Origin: Pachyseris speciosa
Lineage: Eukaryota; Cnidaria; Anthozoa; Scleractinia; Pachyseridae
Assembly (NCBI GenBank): GCA_016490735.1
Contig: JAEMWC010000155.1
Coordinates: forward strand, 792,501-856,500
Length of the DNA: 64,000 nt
Reading direction: 5' to 3'
The notes under the pieces are model-generated. The model was not told where the DNA came from and ran no database searches. It saw only the letters and a list, made by a program, of their open reading frames with translations. Made by a program: the position numbers and the translations under genes. This document shows, in pieces, positions 33,558 to 43,390 of the stretch; positions within the stretch are counted from its first letter, which is position 1; every line of letters begins with the position of its first letter.

Positions 33558-33693
33558 GTGAATGATCATCGCAGTTATGAACACTACTTAAGCAGTAATG
33601 AAAATAAAGCCTAAAAAATTCAGGCTTGTACGGGATTCGAACCCACGACCTCTGCGATACAGGTGCAGCGCTCTACCGACTAGCTAACAAGCC
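33558..33693 (-). mobile_element. tRNA-derived SINE with an almost complete tRNA-like head (33622-33693)
   Basis: On the minus strand GGCTTGT (33693-33687) pairs with ACAAGCC (33629-33623) as an acceptor stem. TAGCTAGTCGGTAGAGC gives the D-arm and A box, and GGGTTCGAATCCC the T-arm and B box. The anticodon arm has CTGC/GCAG but a C at the position of the invariant U33 and a mismatch at its inner pair, so a working tRNA is unlikely. A T-rich tail and AGGCTTTATTTTC follow. Confidence 0.65.
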
Positions 33694-33939
33694 ATCTGTG
33701 GGCTGGTCGTTTTGTTGGTTCGTAATGTATCCTACTGCTTCACTAGCCAATAACTTAAACGAGTCTTGAAATTGAGACTTCTGATCTCACAGAAGAGGCT
33801 ATCCTTTATCTTGGAACTTGGAACTTATACTCCCAAATAGCTAGGCTAACACTGGGAGATATAAAATAACGAATTCAAATAAAAACAATAATCCACAATG
33901 AAAATATAAGGACCAAAAGAAACAGCGAAAGCAAATAGT

Positions 33940-35453
33940 TCAAAGTCTTTCCAGGTGGTTCGGGGTCTTCATGTTCTGAATGTCCCACATGGCTAGTGAC
34001 TTAAAAGAAGTGATTGTCTTAGCTTGGACTGTTTGAGTTGACAGTTTGTTCCATACCCGAACAGTTCGTACAAACGGAGAATAACTGTACGCCAAAACAC
34101 TTGGGTAGGGCTGGAGCATAGCATGTTGGATCCTTGGTCTAGGAGCTGGTTGGATGGAAGATGGGAATTCGAGATCTATGAGATTGTTTTTGATTTTGAA
34201 GAAAAGAGTCACTTGGGCCAGCAAACGTCTGGATTCCAAGGAGTCCCAACCAAGTTGATTTACAAGATCTTGTGAGTTTGTGGATCTCTTGTAATCATGA
34301 GCAACAAAAACGAGCAGCCCGCCGCTGGACTTTTTCGATAGTTTCAGTGTCCCTGTTTGTGTGCGGATTCCAGGCAGCACTTGCATATTCTAGTAAAGGT
34401 CGAATAAGTGCTTTGTAGGCTCTTTATTTGACTTCAGGATTACACGGTTTTAAGGTCCGCTTAACCAGTCCAAGAGACCTATTGGCTTTGTCGGAAATTC
34501 TATCACAGTATTCTTTCCAATTTAACTTGCTCGTTAATCTAACACCCAGATAATCATAGGAGGTTACATGTTCCAAGGCCTGACCATGCATGTAATATGG
34601 TAGCATGACAATAGCTCGCTTGTTGGTCAAGGAAATGTGGTAGCATTTCTTCACATTAAACTCCATCTGCCAAAGACAGGCCCATGAAGTTAGTCTGTAG
34701 AGGTCTTGTTGAAGAATAAGGTGATCCGCAGGCGATACAACCTGTCGGTACATAATGATGTCGTCAGCAAAGAGCCTAATATTGAACTTGATATCACCCA
34801 CGATGTCATTTATATACAACAAGAAAAGCGTGGGGCCTAAGACAGACCCTTGTGGAACACCTGAGATGACCTTGCACGGGGTAGAGTTCACACCATTTAC
34901 ACGGACAATTTGGGAGCGGTTGCATAAGAAACCCTTAGTCCACAATAAGGTTTGACCTTGAATACCATAGTAACTTAACTTATGTAAGAGCTTTGAATGG
35001 GATACTTTGTCGAAGGCCTTGCTGAAGTCCAATTGGATAACATCAGCTTGGCCCTTGATGTTAAGAATGGAAGCCCACTCATGAATGGCTGAGACCAGTT
35101 GCGTTTCACAAGACAGTCTAGACCTAAAGCCATGTTGGTGTTTGCAAAGGATGTTATTTGTGGACAGGTGCTTGTGAACGTGGCTAAGTACTATGTGCTC
35201 CATAATCTTGCAACATATGCAAGTCAAAGAAATGGGCCTGTAATTTTTTGGATCTTGCTTGCCACCCTTCTTATATACTGGTGTAATCAAGGCCTTTGAC
35301 CAGTCGTCAGGTAGTCTACCGGAATCGTAACTTTGTTGGAAAAGAAAGGTGAGTACAGGAGACAAATCATCAGCTAATAACTTCAGTATACGAGGTGACA
35401 GGTTATCCGGGCCACATGCTTTGTTTGGATTCAGATTGCAAATTTGCTTCTTA
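33940..35453 (-). pseudogene. CR1/Jockey-like non-LTR retrotransposon, reverse transcriptase and C-terminus (broken)
   Basis: This non-LTR reverse transcriptase copies element RNA at the insertion site. Seen in order on the minus strand: NLNPNKACGPDNLSPRILK, KKGGKQDPKNYRPISLT, IMEHIV, HGFRSRLSCETQL, DVIQLDFSKAFDKVSHSKLL, SGVPQGSVLGPTLFLLYIND, the catalytic RLFADD and DYLGVRL. The C-terminal region with QLGWDSLESRRLLAQVTLF and FVRTVRVWNKLS lies in a different frame (33940-34386), after an in-frame stop at about 34421-34423 and a frameshift. No endonuclease domain is present, so the copy is 5'-truncated. Confidence 0.9.
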
Positions 35454-35899
35454 AAGTGCCTATGAAGCGAAATTTGTTTCTTGCTAATTTTAAAGTTTAC
35501 CCCTAAAAACGCAAGAATCTCAAAATTTGAGGTGCTTGTGATTAAAATTGTTGATTTTACGAGCATTTGAAGTTGGGCTATTTTGCCTTTAAAAATGGTC
35601 AGGGGTCTGGGTCGTGATGTGACGTCATTTTGGGTACAAAAATGTGTTTGCGCTTAAGAATTATAGTGAAATAGTTGGAATACTTGTCCCCAAAATTACG
35701 TCAAAATTACGTCACAGCTATTGTCACGTGTCTTTTTGGCCGCGCGATTCAAATGCCATTTTTGAAGGCAAAATAGCCCAATTTCAAACGCTTGTATAAT
35801 CGCCGATTTTAATCAAGAGCACCTCAAATTTTGGAATGTTGAGTTTTATGGATTAAACTTTAAAATTAGCGAGAAACAAATTTCGCTTCGTAGGCACTT
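35454..35899. mobile_element. 446-bp MITE inserted in the CR1-like RT (TA target site)
   Basis: AAGTGCCTATGAAGCGAAAT at the left is mirrored by ATTTCGCTTCGTAGGCACTT at the right, and the arms extend for well over 100 bases. TA flanks both ends (35452-35453, 35900-35901). The RT reading frame resumes on the far side, so it inserted into an existing element. Confidence 0.9.
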
Positions 35900-35901
35900 T
35901 A

Positions 35902-36130
35902 ACACCATTTACATCAAATGACAGATTTGGAATTGGCGGGTAATTTGATAAACCAATTTCAGGTAGAATACCGTCATCATCCACGAAAACAGATTCAAAG
36001 TGGTTGTTTAGGACTTGTGCTTTATCCTTACTGGAGACATCACTAAGTAATAAAACCACTTACTTTACTGCGGTTATCAATCAGAAAACTAGGACACAAA
36101 CATTGCTTCTCCCAGTTCTAACTTTAACAG
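35902..36130 (-). pseudogene. Upstream part of the same CR1-like RT
   Basis: The minus-strand peptide SSKDKAQVLNNHFESVFVDD and IPNLSFDVNGV is the segment that normally comes just before the NLNPNKACGPD block now on the other side of the MITE. Similarity fades near 36130, the likely 5' truncation. 36131-36795 has no recognised gene. Confidence 0.75.
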
Positions 36131-36797
36131 CCTTAAAATATCACCGTAAATCACGATCCGCCAATAAATCTACAATCTTGATGTAATTTCATCATCCACC
36201 AAGATCCCTGTCTAATTTCAGCGGTATCGACCCTCGAAATTCAGAGATTTGAAGCTTGAAAATGAAACACCTACCCCAAAATTTGGCTCGTGAATTTATT
36301 CATAGGCAAGTGTCCTGCATGACCTTGAGCACTACGTACCAAGACATGCTTGACAAGATCCCTGATGACCTACTGCGACGTTTCCACATCTTATGCAAAT
36401 GCATTAACAAATTTGATTGTTAACTCATTTCTTACGAGAGGCCGATATATCGGTCATAAACACCCCTAGTGCTTTGAAAAGCTGAAACTTTCCCAAACCC
36501 CGTGCTGTCGTTGAAATGAACTTTTCTTATTGCTAAATGCTCATTTATGTAGACTTTATCGCTCCGTAAACTGACCAAAACTCCCAATTTTCATTGAATA
36601 TGACCTTTTATTCTGTTGCAAAACCAAACATGCTCCTGGACAACACTGAAAACTACGCTTCCACGATTTCCTGCTCACTTCTTTAGCGCGACGTGGATAA
36701 CGCGTTTGATTTCAGTTGCTCTCACTGATCTGTAATTCTCGCGTTTATGACCCAAAGGAATTCTGGGATATTCGTCGATAACAGTCGCATAGCAGTC

Positions 36798-37138
36798 AAT
36801 CTCGTACCCAGAGTCCTCGGGCTGTTTGGTCAGCGGGTGGACGCCCGGAGAGACTCTGGGATAATGGACCTGCCATTTTCCCAATCTCGTACCCAGAGTA
36901 TATACATGTAAATACCTTTGCATGGTCCTTGAGTATATCGTACCCAGAGTCCTCAGGCTCTTTGGCCAGTGGTTAGTCACCAGGAGACTCTGGGATAATG
37001 GACCGCCATTTTCCCAGAAAATGTGGGGTAAAATGTGGGGTAAAATGTGGGGTAAAACAATTTTTTGCCATTATCCCAGAGTCTCACCTGGCGACTAACC
37101 GCTGGCCAAAGAGCCCAAAGACTCTGGGTACGAGATTG
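36798..37138. mobile_element. Cluster of MITE copies with ACCCAGAG ends
   Basis: AATCTCGTACCCAGAGTCCT starts at about 36798; partial copies start at 36892 and 36938; CTCTGGGTACGAGATTG closes the cluster at about 37122-37138. Inner arms AGACTCTGGGATAATGG and CCATTATCCCAGAGTCT are mirrored. Three 13-bp tandem copies of AAAATGTGGGGTA sit in the middle (37018-37056). A related end recurs at 58010-58028. Confidence 0.75.
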
Positions 37139-37139
37139 C

Positions 37140-37470
37140 ATAGCAGTCCGCCAATTTCCATTCCAGATATTTTTAGAACCGTGTCGACCCACCCGGTCCT
37201 GCTGACAAAACATTGCTCCGATTGCATTATTTACAGGTCAAAATTGCCATGCCAGGTCCCGGAATCCACTCACAAAACGACTAAAGACACAACTTCTCTC
37301 CGTGAATTGCCACCACTCGCTCGAATACTTTCAACGGCCCACTTCGTGTGAAATTGCTTCTCACCTTTGTTTTCTTTCAAAGGATTGCGTCCACCCATCA
37401 ACCCAGCTTTATGATGCCAGGCAGGGGTTTTCTGAGATGGAAAATGGCTCGAAAAACACACTTATAAATC
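37140..37470. repeat. Dispersed repeat related to 47985-48760
   Basis: CCACCCGGT, AGGTCCCGGAATCCACTC and GGAAAATGGCTC occur in the same order in both places, with an (AAT)n tract added in the other copy. 37471-38039 has no recognised gene. Confidence 0.65.
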
Positions 37471-38039
37471 AAATAAGTAACGAATTGTAGCTGCAGTAAT
37501 AAACGACAGCTAGCGTGACAAGCGTGACATGAAAGATAGAGCCCTCGATGTTGTTGGCCAGCGAAATCTCCGTGGTAACCCCTTATATGGAATAAACAGA
37601 TGGACTTGACCTCGACCCCTCGAAAATTACAGAAAAACACGTAAAAATGGCAGTAAGAAATGAGTTAAGTGCACGAAATGCTGTACATAAGATCAGGGCA
37701 TAAGACAATTAAAACCTAGTCGCAAATTTACCTTGACAATGGCGTCATCAGTGATGACACCTAAACGTCAGTTTTTCTGGCTAGTTTGTACCTGGTTATG
37801 TATAACCTAGCCTTCCCATTCTTCATACACAAAATCCCTTGCCAGAGTTCTCAGTTTTCCACAAATCACGAAAATGTGCAGCTACCCCATTCTAATGGTC
37901 AATCCAGTCGTGGGGGGAGAACAGCACCAAACTTTGACTTCAGTCGGTATAATGTACCCGGTAACAACAGGCATAACAGGGGATAACATTGGATTGATTG
38001 TTCATGTGACCCTTAATGAAACTAGAAGGGAATTGTGGG

Positions 38040-38832
38040 TTGGCCTTTCCCGCTTATGCTACTAAAACTGGCATTTGATTCTCCTCGCAATCAGTCTCGT
38101 TTTACGCCCAAAAAATGCTCAAATTATGCTCGATTCTCAAAATAATGCTACTTTGGTTCCAGAAAATGCTTCGTTTTATTTCAAGCAAAACGTACAAACT
38201 CAGGCATCACGTGCGCTTATCATCAACTGAATAAAGTGAAAAGTGCTTAATGTTCGAAGTACTTAGCGCCTGTTGTACTGTGACATGACGCTGGCCTGGA
38301 GGTGAGTCAACGAGAGCACAATTCTCGCCAGGGAACTCCTTAACTCGCTCATGTAACGGGGCTTTCGTTGTATCGCTGTTTTCTCTCCGCTTGTACTTTC
38401 CACTGGTTGATTCTAAAGATTGATCTCGAGCTATCGTTGAAGGGACTGGTTTATGCTCTCCGTCAGAATTTCCTTCTATGAACTGTAAGTTTCGAGAAGA
38501 TTGCGTGGCACTGACCGACGCCATCTTGTTTGAGCAAGCGCGTGAAAGCGCATGAACGGCCTCTGAAAGTTAACCGCTGACTAGCTAGGTCCAGATTTCT
38601 TTCGATTCAGATCAGATGCGTTCAGTTTATATTTCAGTTACAGAAATCCTTCTCAAACACAAAAGCAAATCATCACAATGCTTTTGAACAGGAGCAAAAA
38701 TTTAGCATTAAAATCTTTTGAGATCAAAGTTATGCAAAATGCTTAATAATTGTAGCAATTATTTTTACAGAAAAAGTGTGGAAAAAATGCTTGTTTAACC
38801 AAATAATACCAAAAAAATGCTAGCATAATCGG
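38040..38832. mobile_element. hAT-like DNA transposon, 793 bp, probably non-autonomous
   Basis: The ends TTGGCCTTTCCCGCTTATGC (left) and, in reverse complement, TAGGGTCTTCCCGATTATGC (right) are imperfect inverted repeats. The flanking octamers ATTGTGGG (38032-38039) and AATGTGGG (38833-38840) differ at one base, as an aged 8-bp target duplication would. Many AATGCT words lie near both ends, resembling transposase-binding sites. TAGGG-type ends with an 8-bp duplication fit hAT. Confidence 0.7.
38207..38524 (-). CDS. Small ORF inside the hAT-like element, 105 aa
   Basis: It begins in a good context (CAAGATGGCGTCG) and ends at TGA 38207-38209. The peptide is hydrophilic (MASVSATQSSRNLQFIEGNS...) and includes RVKEFPGENCALVD, which recalls the start of BED/zinc-finger regions in transposase-related proteins, but the Cys/His residues that would follow are missing. 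It is probably the N-terminal remnant of a transposon protein left after internal deletion; a captured host first exon is the alternative. Confidence 0.4.
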   Translation of the reverse strand: MASVSATQSSRNLQFIEGNSDGEHKPVPSTIARDQSLESTSGKYKRRENSDTTKAPLHERVKEFPGENCALVDSPPGQRHVTVQQALSTSNIKHFSLYSVDDKRT

Positions 38833-38845
38833 GAAGACCCTAAAT

Positions 38846-39061
38846 GTGGGACATCCAGAGCAATTATCTTCGAGGTCTTACTTTATCAGATTGACGCTCG
38901 AAATCTGTGAAAAAAAGGGATTCTTGGCCGCTATTAGGAGTAAATGGCTCACAAAAATATACCTGTGGTATCCCACACTGATGTCATCGGGTTGTAAGTC
39001 CGTTAATGTTAATAAGTTGCAAAGTTTGCAATGCATTACGGACAGTGTACCCTTGAAGTTT
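38846..39061. other. Upstream region of the F-box gene
   Basis: The open reading on the plus strand has no recognised protein. It probably contains the promoter and 5' UTR of the gene at 39234. Confidence 0.35.
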
Positions 39062-39090
39062 CTAGAAAACGGTTTCTTACCGTTTTCTAG
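39062..39090. promoter_or_regulatory. Perfect 12-bp stem, 5-base loop hairpin upstream of the F-box gene
   Basis: CTAGAAAACGGT and ACCGTTTTCTAG flank TTCTT, 144 bases before the start codon. It may act in the 5' UTR or promoter, or be a tiny fold-back remnant. Confidence 0.55.
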
Positions 39091-39233
39091 TTTACAATTT
39101 TATAGCTGGTTAGATCTATTACAGGATCCGGCTCTTCTATTTTGCAACGGTGGTCCTTGCTATTTAGTATTTTCCAGTGTTTCCTTGAAGTTTCGCACGC
39201 AATGCGTGCCTATGTTTGCGTGACATACCAAAC

Positions 39234-40718
39234 ATGGCCTCCGCGTTATCGCTTCCAGACGACTGTCTGCATAGGCTTATTTCTTACATTGATGACCAAA
39301 GTTCCTTTCTTAGCTTCACTCTGACCTGCCAAAGATTCGCACAAGTTGCCGAGAGCACGAGAAGCGCGTTGCATACTAAGCTTTTACAAGCGAAAGCCGA
39401 GTACTATATAAAGCGGTACGTAGTCGAGATTGGCGATGACTACAGGAAGTTGTCGAAACTAGAGGGTCTTCTTTTCGATACTGCGCGGCTTGCAAGAGCA
39501 AAAGGAATGGTTACCTTCGACAAAGTGATAGATGTTTGGCATAAAAATGGTCCCGTGGCGGCCAAACTGCTCACGTGGATTTTAAATCAAGAATCGAGCA
39601 GAGAAGAAGGCGAACCAAGAGCAACTTGTTATACTGAAAAAAGAAGTCTAACACTTCACTTACCTAGCTGCAAGAAGAACGTGATGATCGAAACGTCTTT
39701 CTTTGAGGATTGCAATGGTATTTACGATCCAGAAATAAGCATTCATGTATTTTGTGGAGAACTGGACGTAAAATCAAACGATTTTTCACGCAATGCGCCT
39801 GTAGATTACATGCATTGGGAAGAGGAGGAGGTCAAAGATGCTGTGGAACCGATGAAAGAGGCGATAGCATTGTTACAGAAAGAACTTGGTGAGACAGTCC
39901 CTCCAATCACGGCTCATTTCTTTATCTGGCTTTGCTTTTTCTTTCCATATAAGGATACTTTGGTTGAACAACACAGGCTTAATTTTAAAGATTCTGCGAA
40001 GAACACAACGCCTAGCCATGCGTCTGTGCAACCTGCTATAGACCAGTTTCTCAAGAATCAAGAAATTGAAAAAAATCTTGAAAAGCTGATGACTGGATGG
40101 GAAACTGTTGGTAACCAACCAGAATCAAAGTATTCCACGATGATCGCAGCGAGTGTTCGTTTGTTAGCTCAGAGATCAGAAGCAAGGATGCTTCAACGTT
40201 TGCAAAGTGATGCTGGAAGATTTTACAACATTGCAACTGATTGCGACCTAAAGAAAATCCCAAAGCGACTTCTGCTTTACTTCATTCTGCATACATCCTT
40301 AGAAGAAAGTGACTATTGTGCTTCTTCAATTGTTGATAAGTGTATTGCAAATAAAGTTTTCTTCAAGTGTCACAGTGGCAAAATCTTGACAGTGAGTGGG
40401 TGGATGCATGGGGATGGTGCAGGACTCCCATCATGGTTGGAAGTAAAGTTGCAGTTCACCTTACCAGATGGTACAGTGATAAAGTTGCAAGCTGGACATA
40501 AACCATTAAAAACTGAGAAGCTGAACCCAGTGACAGAGCTACTAGAGGAAAGTATGATTCAGAGTCTGGGAGGAGATCAGGTTCCTAAAGTTGGAAATCT
40601 CTTCACTGCTGCTTATTTCTTATGTGCTTTGGAGTTTGAAAGCTCGTTCTTAGGAAGATCGCGAAATTATAAACTGATCCCATCAGAATCAGAAGAAGAG
40701 TCAGAGAAAAGTGATTAA
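39234..40718 (+). CDS. F-box domain protein, single exon, 494 aa
   Basis: The protein starts MASALSLPDDCLHRLISYID, and residues 5-45 (LPDDCLHRLISYIDDQSSFLSFTLTCQRF) match an F-box, the domain that joins Skp1 in SCF ubiquitin ligases. The rest (about 450 residues) is not recognised: a helical region, a Glu-rich segment (HWEEEEVKDAVE), a hydrophobic stretch ITAHFFIWLCFFFPY and an acidic tail SESEEESEKSD. The ATG at 39234 (AACATGG) is preferred over the in-frame one at 39216 for context and because the F-box follows directly. Being intronless beside many-exon genes, it may be a retrogene. Its stop TAA (40716-40718) lies inside the TTAA target of the adjacent MITE, so the C-terminus could have been changed by that insertion. 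Confidence 0.8.
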   Translation: MASALSLPDDCLHRLISYIDDQSSFLSFTLTCQRFAQVAESTRSALHTKLLQAKAEYYIKRYVVEIGDDYRKLSKLEGLLFDTARLARAKGMVTFDKVIDVWHKNGPVAAKLLTWILNQESSREEGEPRATCYTEKRSLTLHLPSCKKNVMIETSFFEDCNGIYDPEISIHVFCGELDVKSNDFSRNAPVDYMHWEEEEVKDAVEPMKEAIALLQKELGETVPPITAHFFIWLCFFFPYKDTLVEQHRLNFKDSAKNTTPSHASVQPAIDQFLKNQEIEKNLEKLMTGWETVGNQPESKYSTMIAASVRLLAQRSEARMLQRLQSDAGRFYNIATDCDLKKIPKRLLLYFILHTSLEESDYCASSIVDKCIANKVFFKCHSGKILTVSGWMHGDGAGLPSWLEVKLQFTLPDGTVIKLQAGHKPLKTEKLNPVTELLEESMIQSLGGDQVPKVGNLFTAAYFLCALEFESSFLGRSRNYKLIPSESEEESEKSD

Positions 40719-40812
40719 CCCTTTCACGACCAAGGGGGACTTTATAAGTTTTACTCTGGCTAACTCCAGACGATTTTACTTGTCAAAGGGAGGCCTCCTT
40801 CTGGTGAAATGG
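40719..40812. mobile_element. piggyBac-like MITE, copy A (94 bp)
   Basis: CCCTTTCACGACC at the left and GGTGAAATGG at the right are bounded by TTAA at 40715-40718 and 40813-40816. TTAA target sites and CCC-starting ends are the piggyBac signature. Confidence 0.85.
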
Positions 40813-40831
40813 TTAAAAACTATCTCCTTAA

Positions 40832-40924
40832 CCCTTTCACCACTAAGGCAAACTTATTAGATTTTACTCTAGCTAATGCCGGACTATTTTACTTATCAAA
40901 GGAGGCCTCTTGGTGGTGAAAGGG
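40832..40924. mobile_element. piggyBac-like MITE, copy B (93 bp)
   Basis: CCCTTTCACCACTAAGG at the left and GGTGGTGAAAGGG at the right are bounded by TTAA at 40828-40831 and 40925-40928. It is the same family as copy A, only 11 bases away. 40930-41365 shows no gene. Confidence 0.88.
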
Positions 40925-41365
40925 TTAACAGTGATCAGTTATTACTGCAAACGATGACCTGTTAGCCACCTTAAGATCAGAAGATGAGTACATCTTGATA
41001 GTGATCAAGATTACTATTACGATGTACCTTGCCAAAGTCTTTGCTTATCTGTGGGCACAAGGCCCTGAGAACAAAACTGGGGCAATGAAAGACATGATCC
41101 AAAGCACCTGCCTTGCACTTACCTTTTGCGTAGGGAGGCTTGACTCGTAAATACCAAAATACTACCAGTTTGACATAAAACAAAAAAAAAATTAGTATTA
41201 AACCCCTCCAACTCTATGAACCTTTAAGACATTAGCCATTGGTCCAATCAGAACAGTTCATATTTTCTTTCAGTTTATGCTACTCTTTCTAATATTGAAG
41301 GGCATATGGGATGATTTAACCTTAAAATCCAAATTTCTCTAACTTCACTGTACTTTTGGCCTACA

Positions 41366-41885
41366 GAGTGGTTATTGCCTTTTATATAATGCACCTATCA
41401 ATGTTAGTCTCAAGGGGGAGGGGGATATGGGATAGGGTGGGGACTTTGATCGGAAACACAAATTTTGTGTCAAACCTCCCCACCCTTGGGGTAAAGTTTC
41501 GAGTTCAAAGTTCCCTTCTGTAGGGATTGAGATCCAAGAGGATGACCTGTTAAATGCTTAAACAATACAAATACTCCAGGTTAAAAAATCTCAGTTTTTC
41601 CTTTTAACAACAGGAATGAAACCAATGGTTTATAGCAACGACAGATTGGGCAAATTTCATTGCCTTTCTTTCCTCCATCTTGTTCATGTCTTTGATGAAT
41701 ATTTCCTCAGTTTTTAAGTTTGATCAAACTTCCTGACCCTGGGGCCAACATTCTGTTCAAAGTTGGTCAAAATTCCCCACCCAGGGCAGGAAACGTTGAT
41801 CAAAGTCCCCACCTCATCCCATGTCAACCACCCCCTCGGGACTAACATTGATAGGTGCATAATAACCAAAGTCAATTTGCGCACT
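41366..41885. mobile_element. TIR element, about 520 bp
   Basis: GCACCTATCAATGTTAGTCT (41391-41410) is mirrored by ACTAACATTGATAGGTGC (41841-41858), and CAGAGTG/GCACTCTG extends the pair outward. The interior has G-rich and C-rich mirrored stretches (GGGGACTTTGATC/GATCAAAGTCCCC). Confidence 0.8.
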
Positions 41886-41929
41886 CTGATTGGTCAATCA
41901 GCTATGTTTGTTGTACCAGTAAACTCATG

Positions 41930-42305
41930 GAAATTTCGTGTGTCTTCTGAATCATTATATAAAAGCAATATACCACAAGTTTCTATGGTTTATAGGCTGA
42001 TAAACCATTTGGGATGTTGGAAGAACACTCAAAGAATTCATAAATCACTCGCCTGTGGCTCATGATTCATGAATTCTTCAAGTGTTCTTCCAACAAAAAT
42101 TTCACGTGTCTTCTGAATTATTATATAAAAGCAATATACCACAAGTTTCTATGGTTTATAGGCTGATAAACCATTTGGGATGTTGGAAGAACACTCGAAG
42201 AATTCGTAAATCACTCGCCTGTGGCTCATGATTCACGAATTCTTCAAGTGTTCTTCCAACATACCGCATGGTTTATCAGCCTACAACTGTAGAAACTTCT
42301 GGTAT
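41930..42305. repeat. Two tandem 166-bp units, each with its own hairpin
   Basis: The block TTCTGAAT-ATTATATAAAAGC... through the AAGTGTTCTTCCAAC end occurs twice with a 166-base offset (41944 and 42110). Each copy contains GTTGGAAGAACACT mirrored by AGTGTTCTTCCAAC. The right end adds GGTTTATCAGCC, mirroring the GGCTGATAAACC in each unit. 42306-43035 shows no gene. Confidence 0.9.
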
Positions 42306-43034
42306 ATTGCTTAAGGAAATGTAGTTGAGGCTTCAAGACAAAAAATTGGATGGATAATAATTAGTATATGACCTTTACCAAAAACTCAAGGAACAGAAAC
42401 ACAAAAATGCTGATGCATAATTAATTTCTTTTGTTTGGGCTTTCAAACGACATTGTTAATTTGTCTCCGTTTAAAGCTTAAGTCAGTTGACACTAATTTG
42501 CCCAATCAAGGTTCTGCATTCAAATTATAAGTAAGCATAGACCTATATTTCTATCATGATAACCAGTCGCTAATCAAAAGTAAAGCAAATTTAAGAGAAA
42601 TTTGGATTTTTTCATAAGTTTCTAACAAATTTTATACATGCATGCCAATGGTGTACCAAAAGTCACTGTTTTCAAAGGACAAATATTGCTCTACTATGAT
42701 CAAATTTTTACCCTTTGAATTTTTAGGTTTATCACATAGAATTCCAGGAAAGATTAAAAACACCTTTTACTGTTTCCAAATATCTGTGTTGGTTCTGGAG
42801 ATATTTACTCGGGATACTGTAAGTATACCGAGTTATAAAATGTGTCAGATTTCAGTCTTTTTTTTTCCCTGTGCAGCAAAATGCATAATACAATTACGTT
42901 CCGGTGTTTGGATTGGCCAATGCACAATAGCAGTCACGTGGCGGTGTGTTCATTGGTTAAAGCAAACCACATAGTCCAAAGGTCGAAAAGCTAACATCAT
43001 GCGACGGTTGTTTTGATATTATGCAAATTCCTCG

Positions 43035-43390
43035 TGTTTGAGTTGTGAAGCTAGATATTTTAATGCAGCACAATCTGTCCCCGTGAAAAGGTTTGCCGAG
43101 TGTTAAGAAAAAGTTTGAAGCCTCGCACGTGTAGTGCTTATCGGCTAATCGAATATTCGAATTTGAATGATGTGACAGAAAAATTTCAGATTTGCACAAA
43201 CCTTCCGTTTAATACGTGACCGCAAGTGAACACTCAAGGTTAAATAATCCACTTCGACCGCCGGAACAAATTTTCCTGCACATATCTTTGCAAAGTTGTG
43301 AAGCTAGATTTTAATACAGTACAGACTGTCCTCTTGAAAAGGTTTGCCGAATTTACGACAAGGTTGGAAGCCTCGCACGTGCTGTGAGGA
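43035..43390. repeat. Pair of diverged 95-bp direct repeats, 251 bases apart
   Basis: GTTGTGAAGCTAGAT, TTGAAAAGGTTTGCCGA (or GTGAAAAGG...) and GAAGCCTCGCACGTG recur in order at 43040-43135 and 43291-43385. Non-coding as far as visible. 43391-44025 shows no gene. Confidence 0.8.

Noticed and set aside
33622..33693. A functional tRNA gene
   Set aside because: Non-canonical base at U33, a mismatch in the anticodon stem and a SINE-like tail argue for a tRNA-derived repeat.
34755..35299. Plus-strand ORFs opposite the reverse transcriptase
   Set aside because: They are antisense shadows of the well-supported minus-strand RT.
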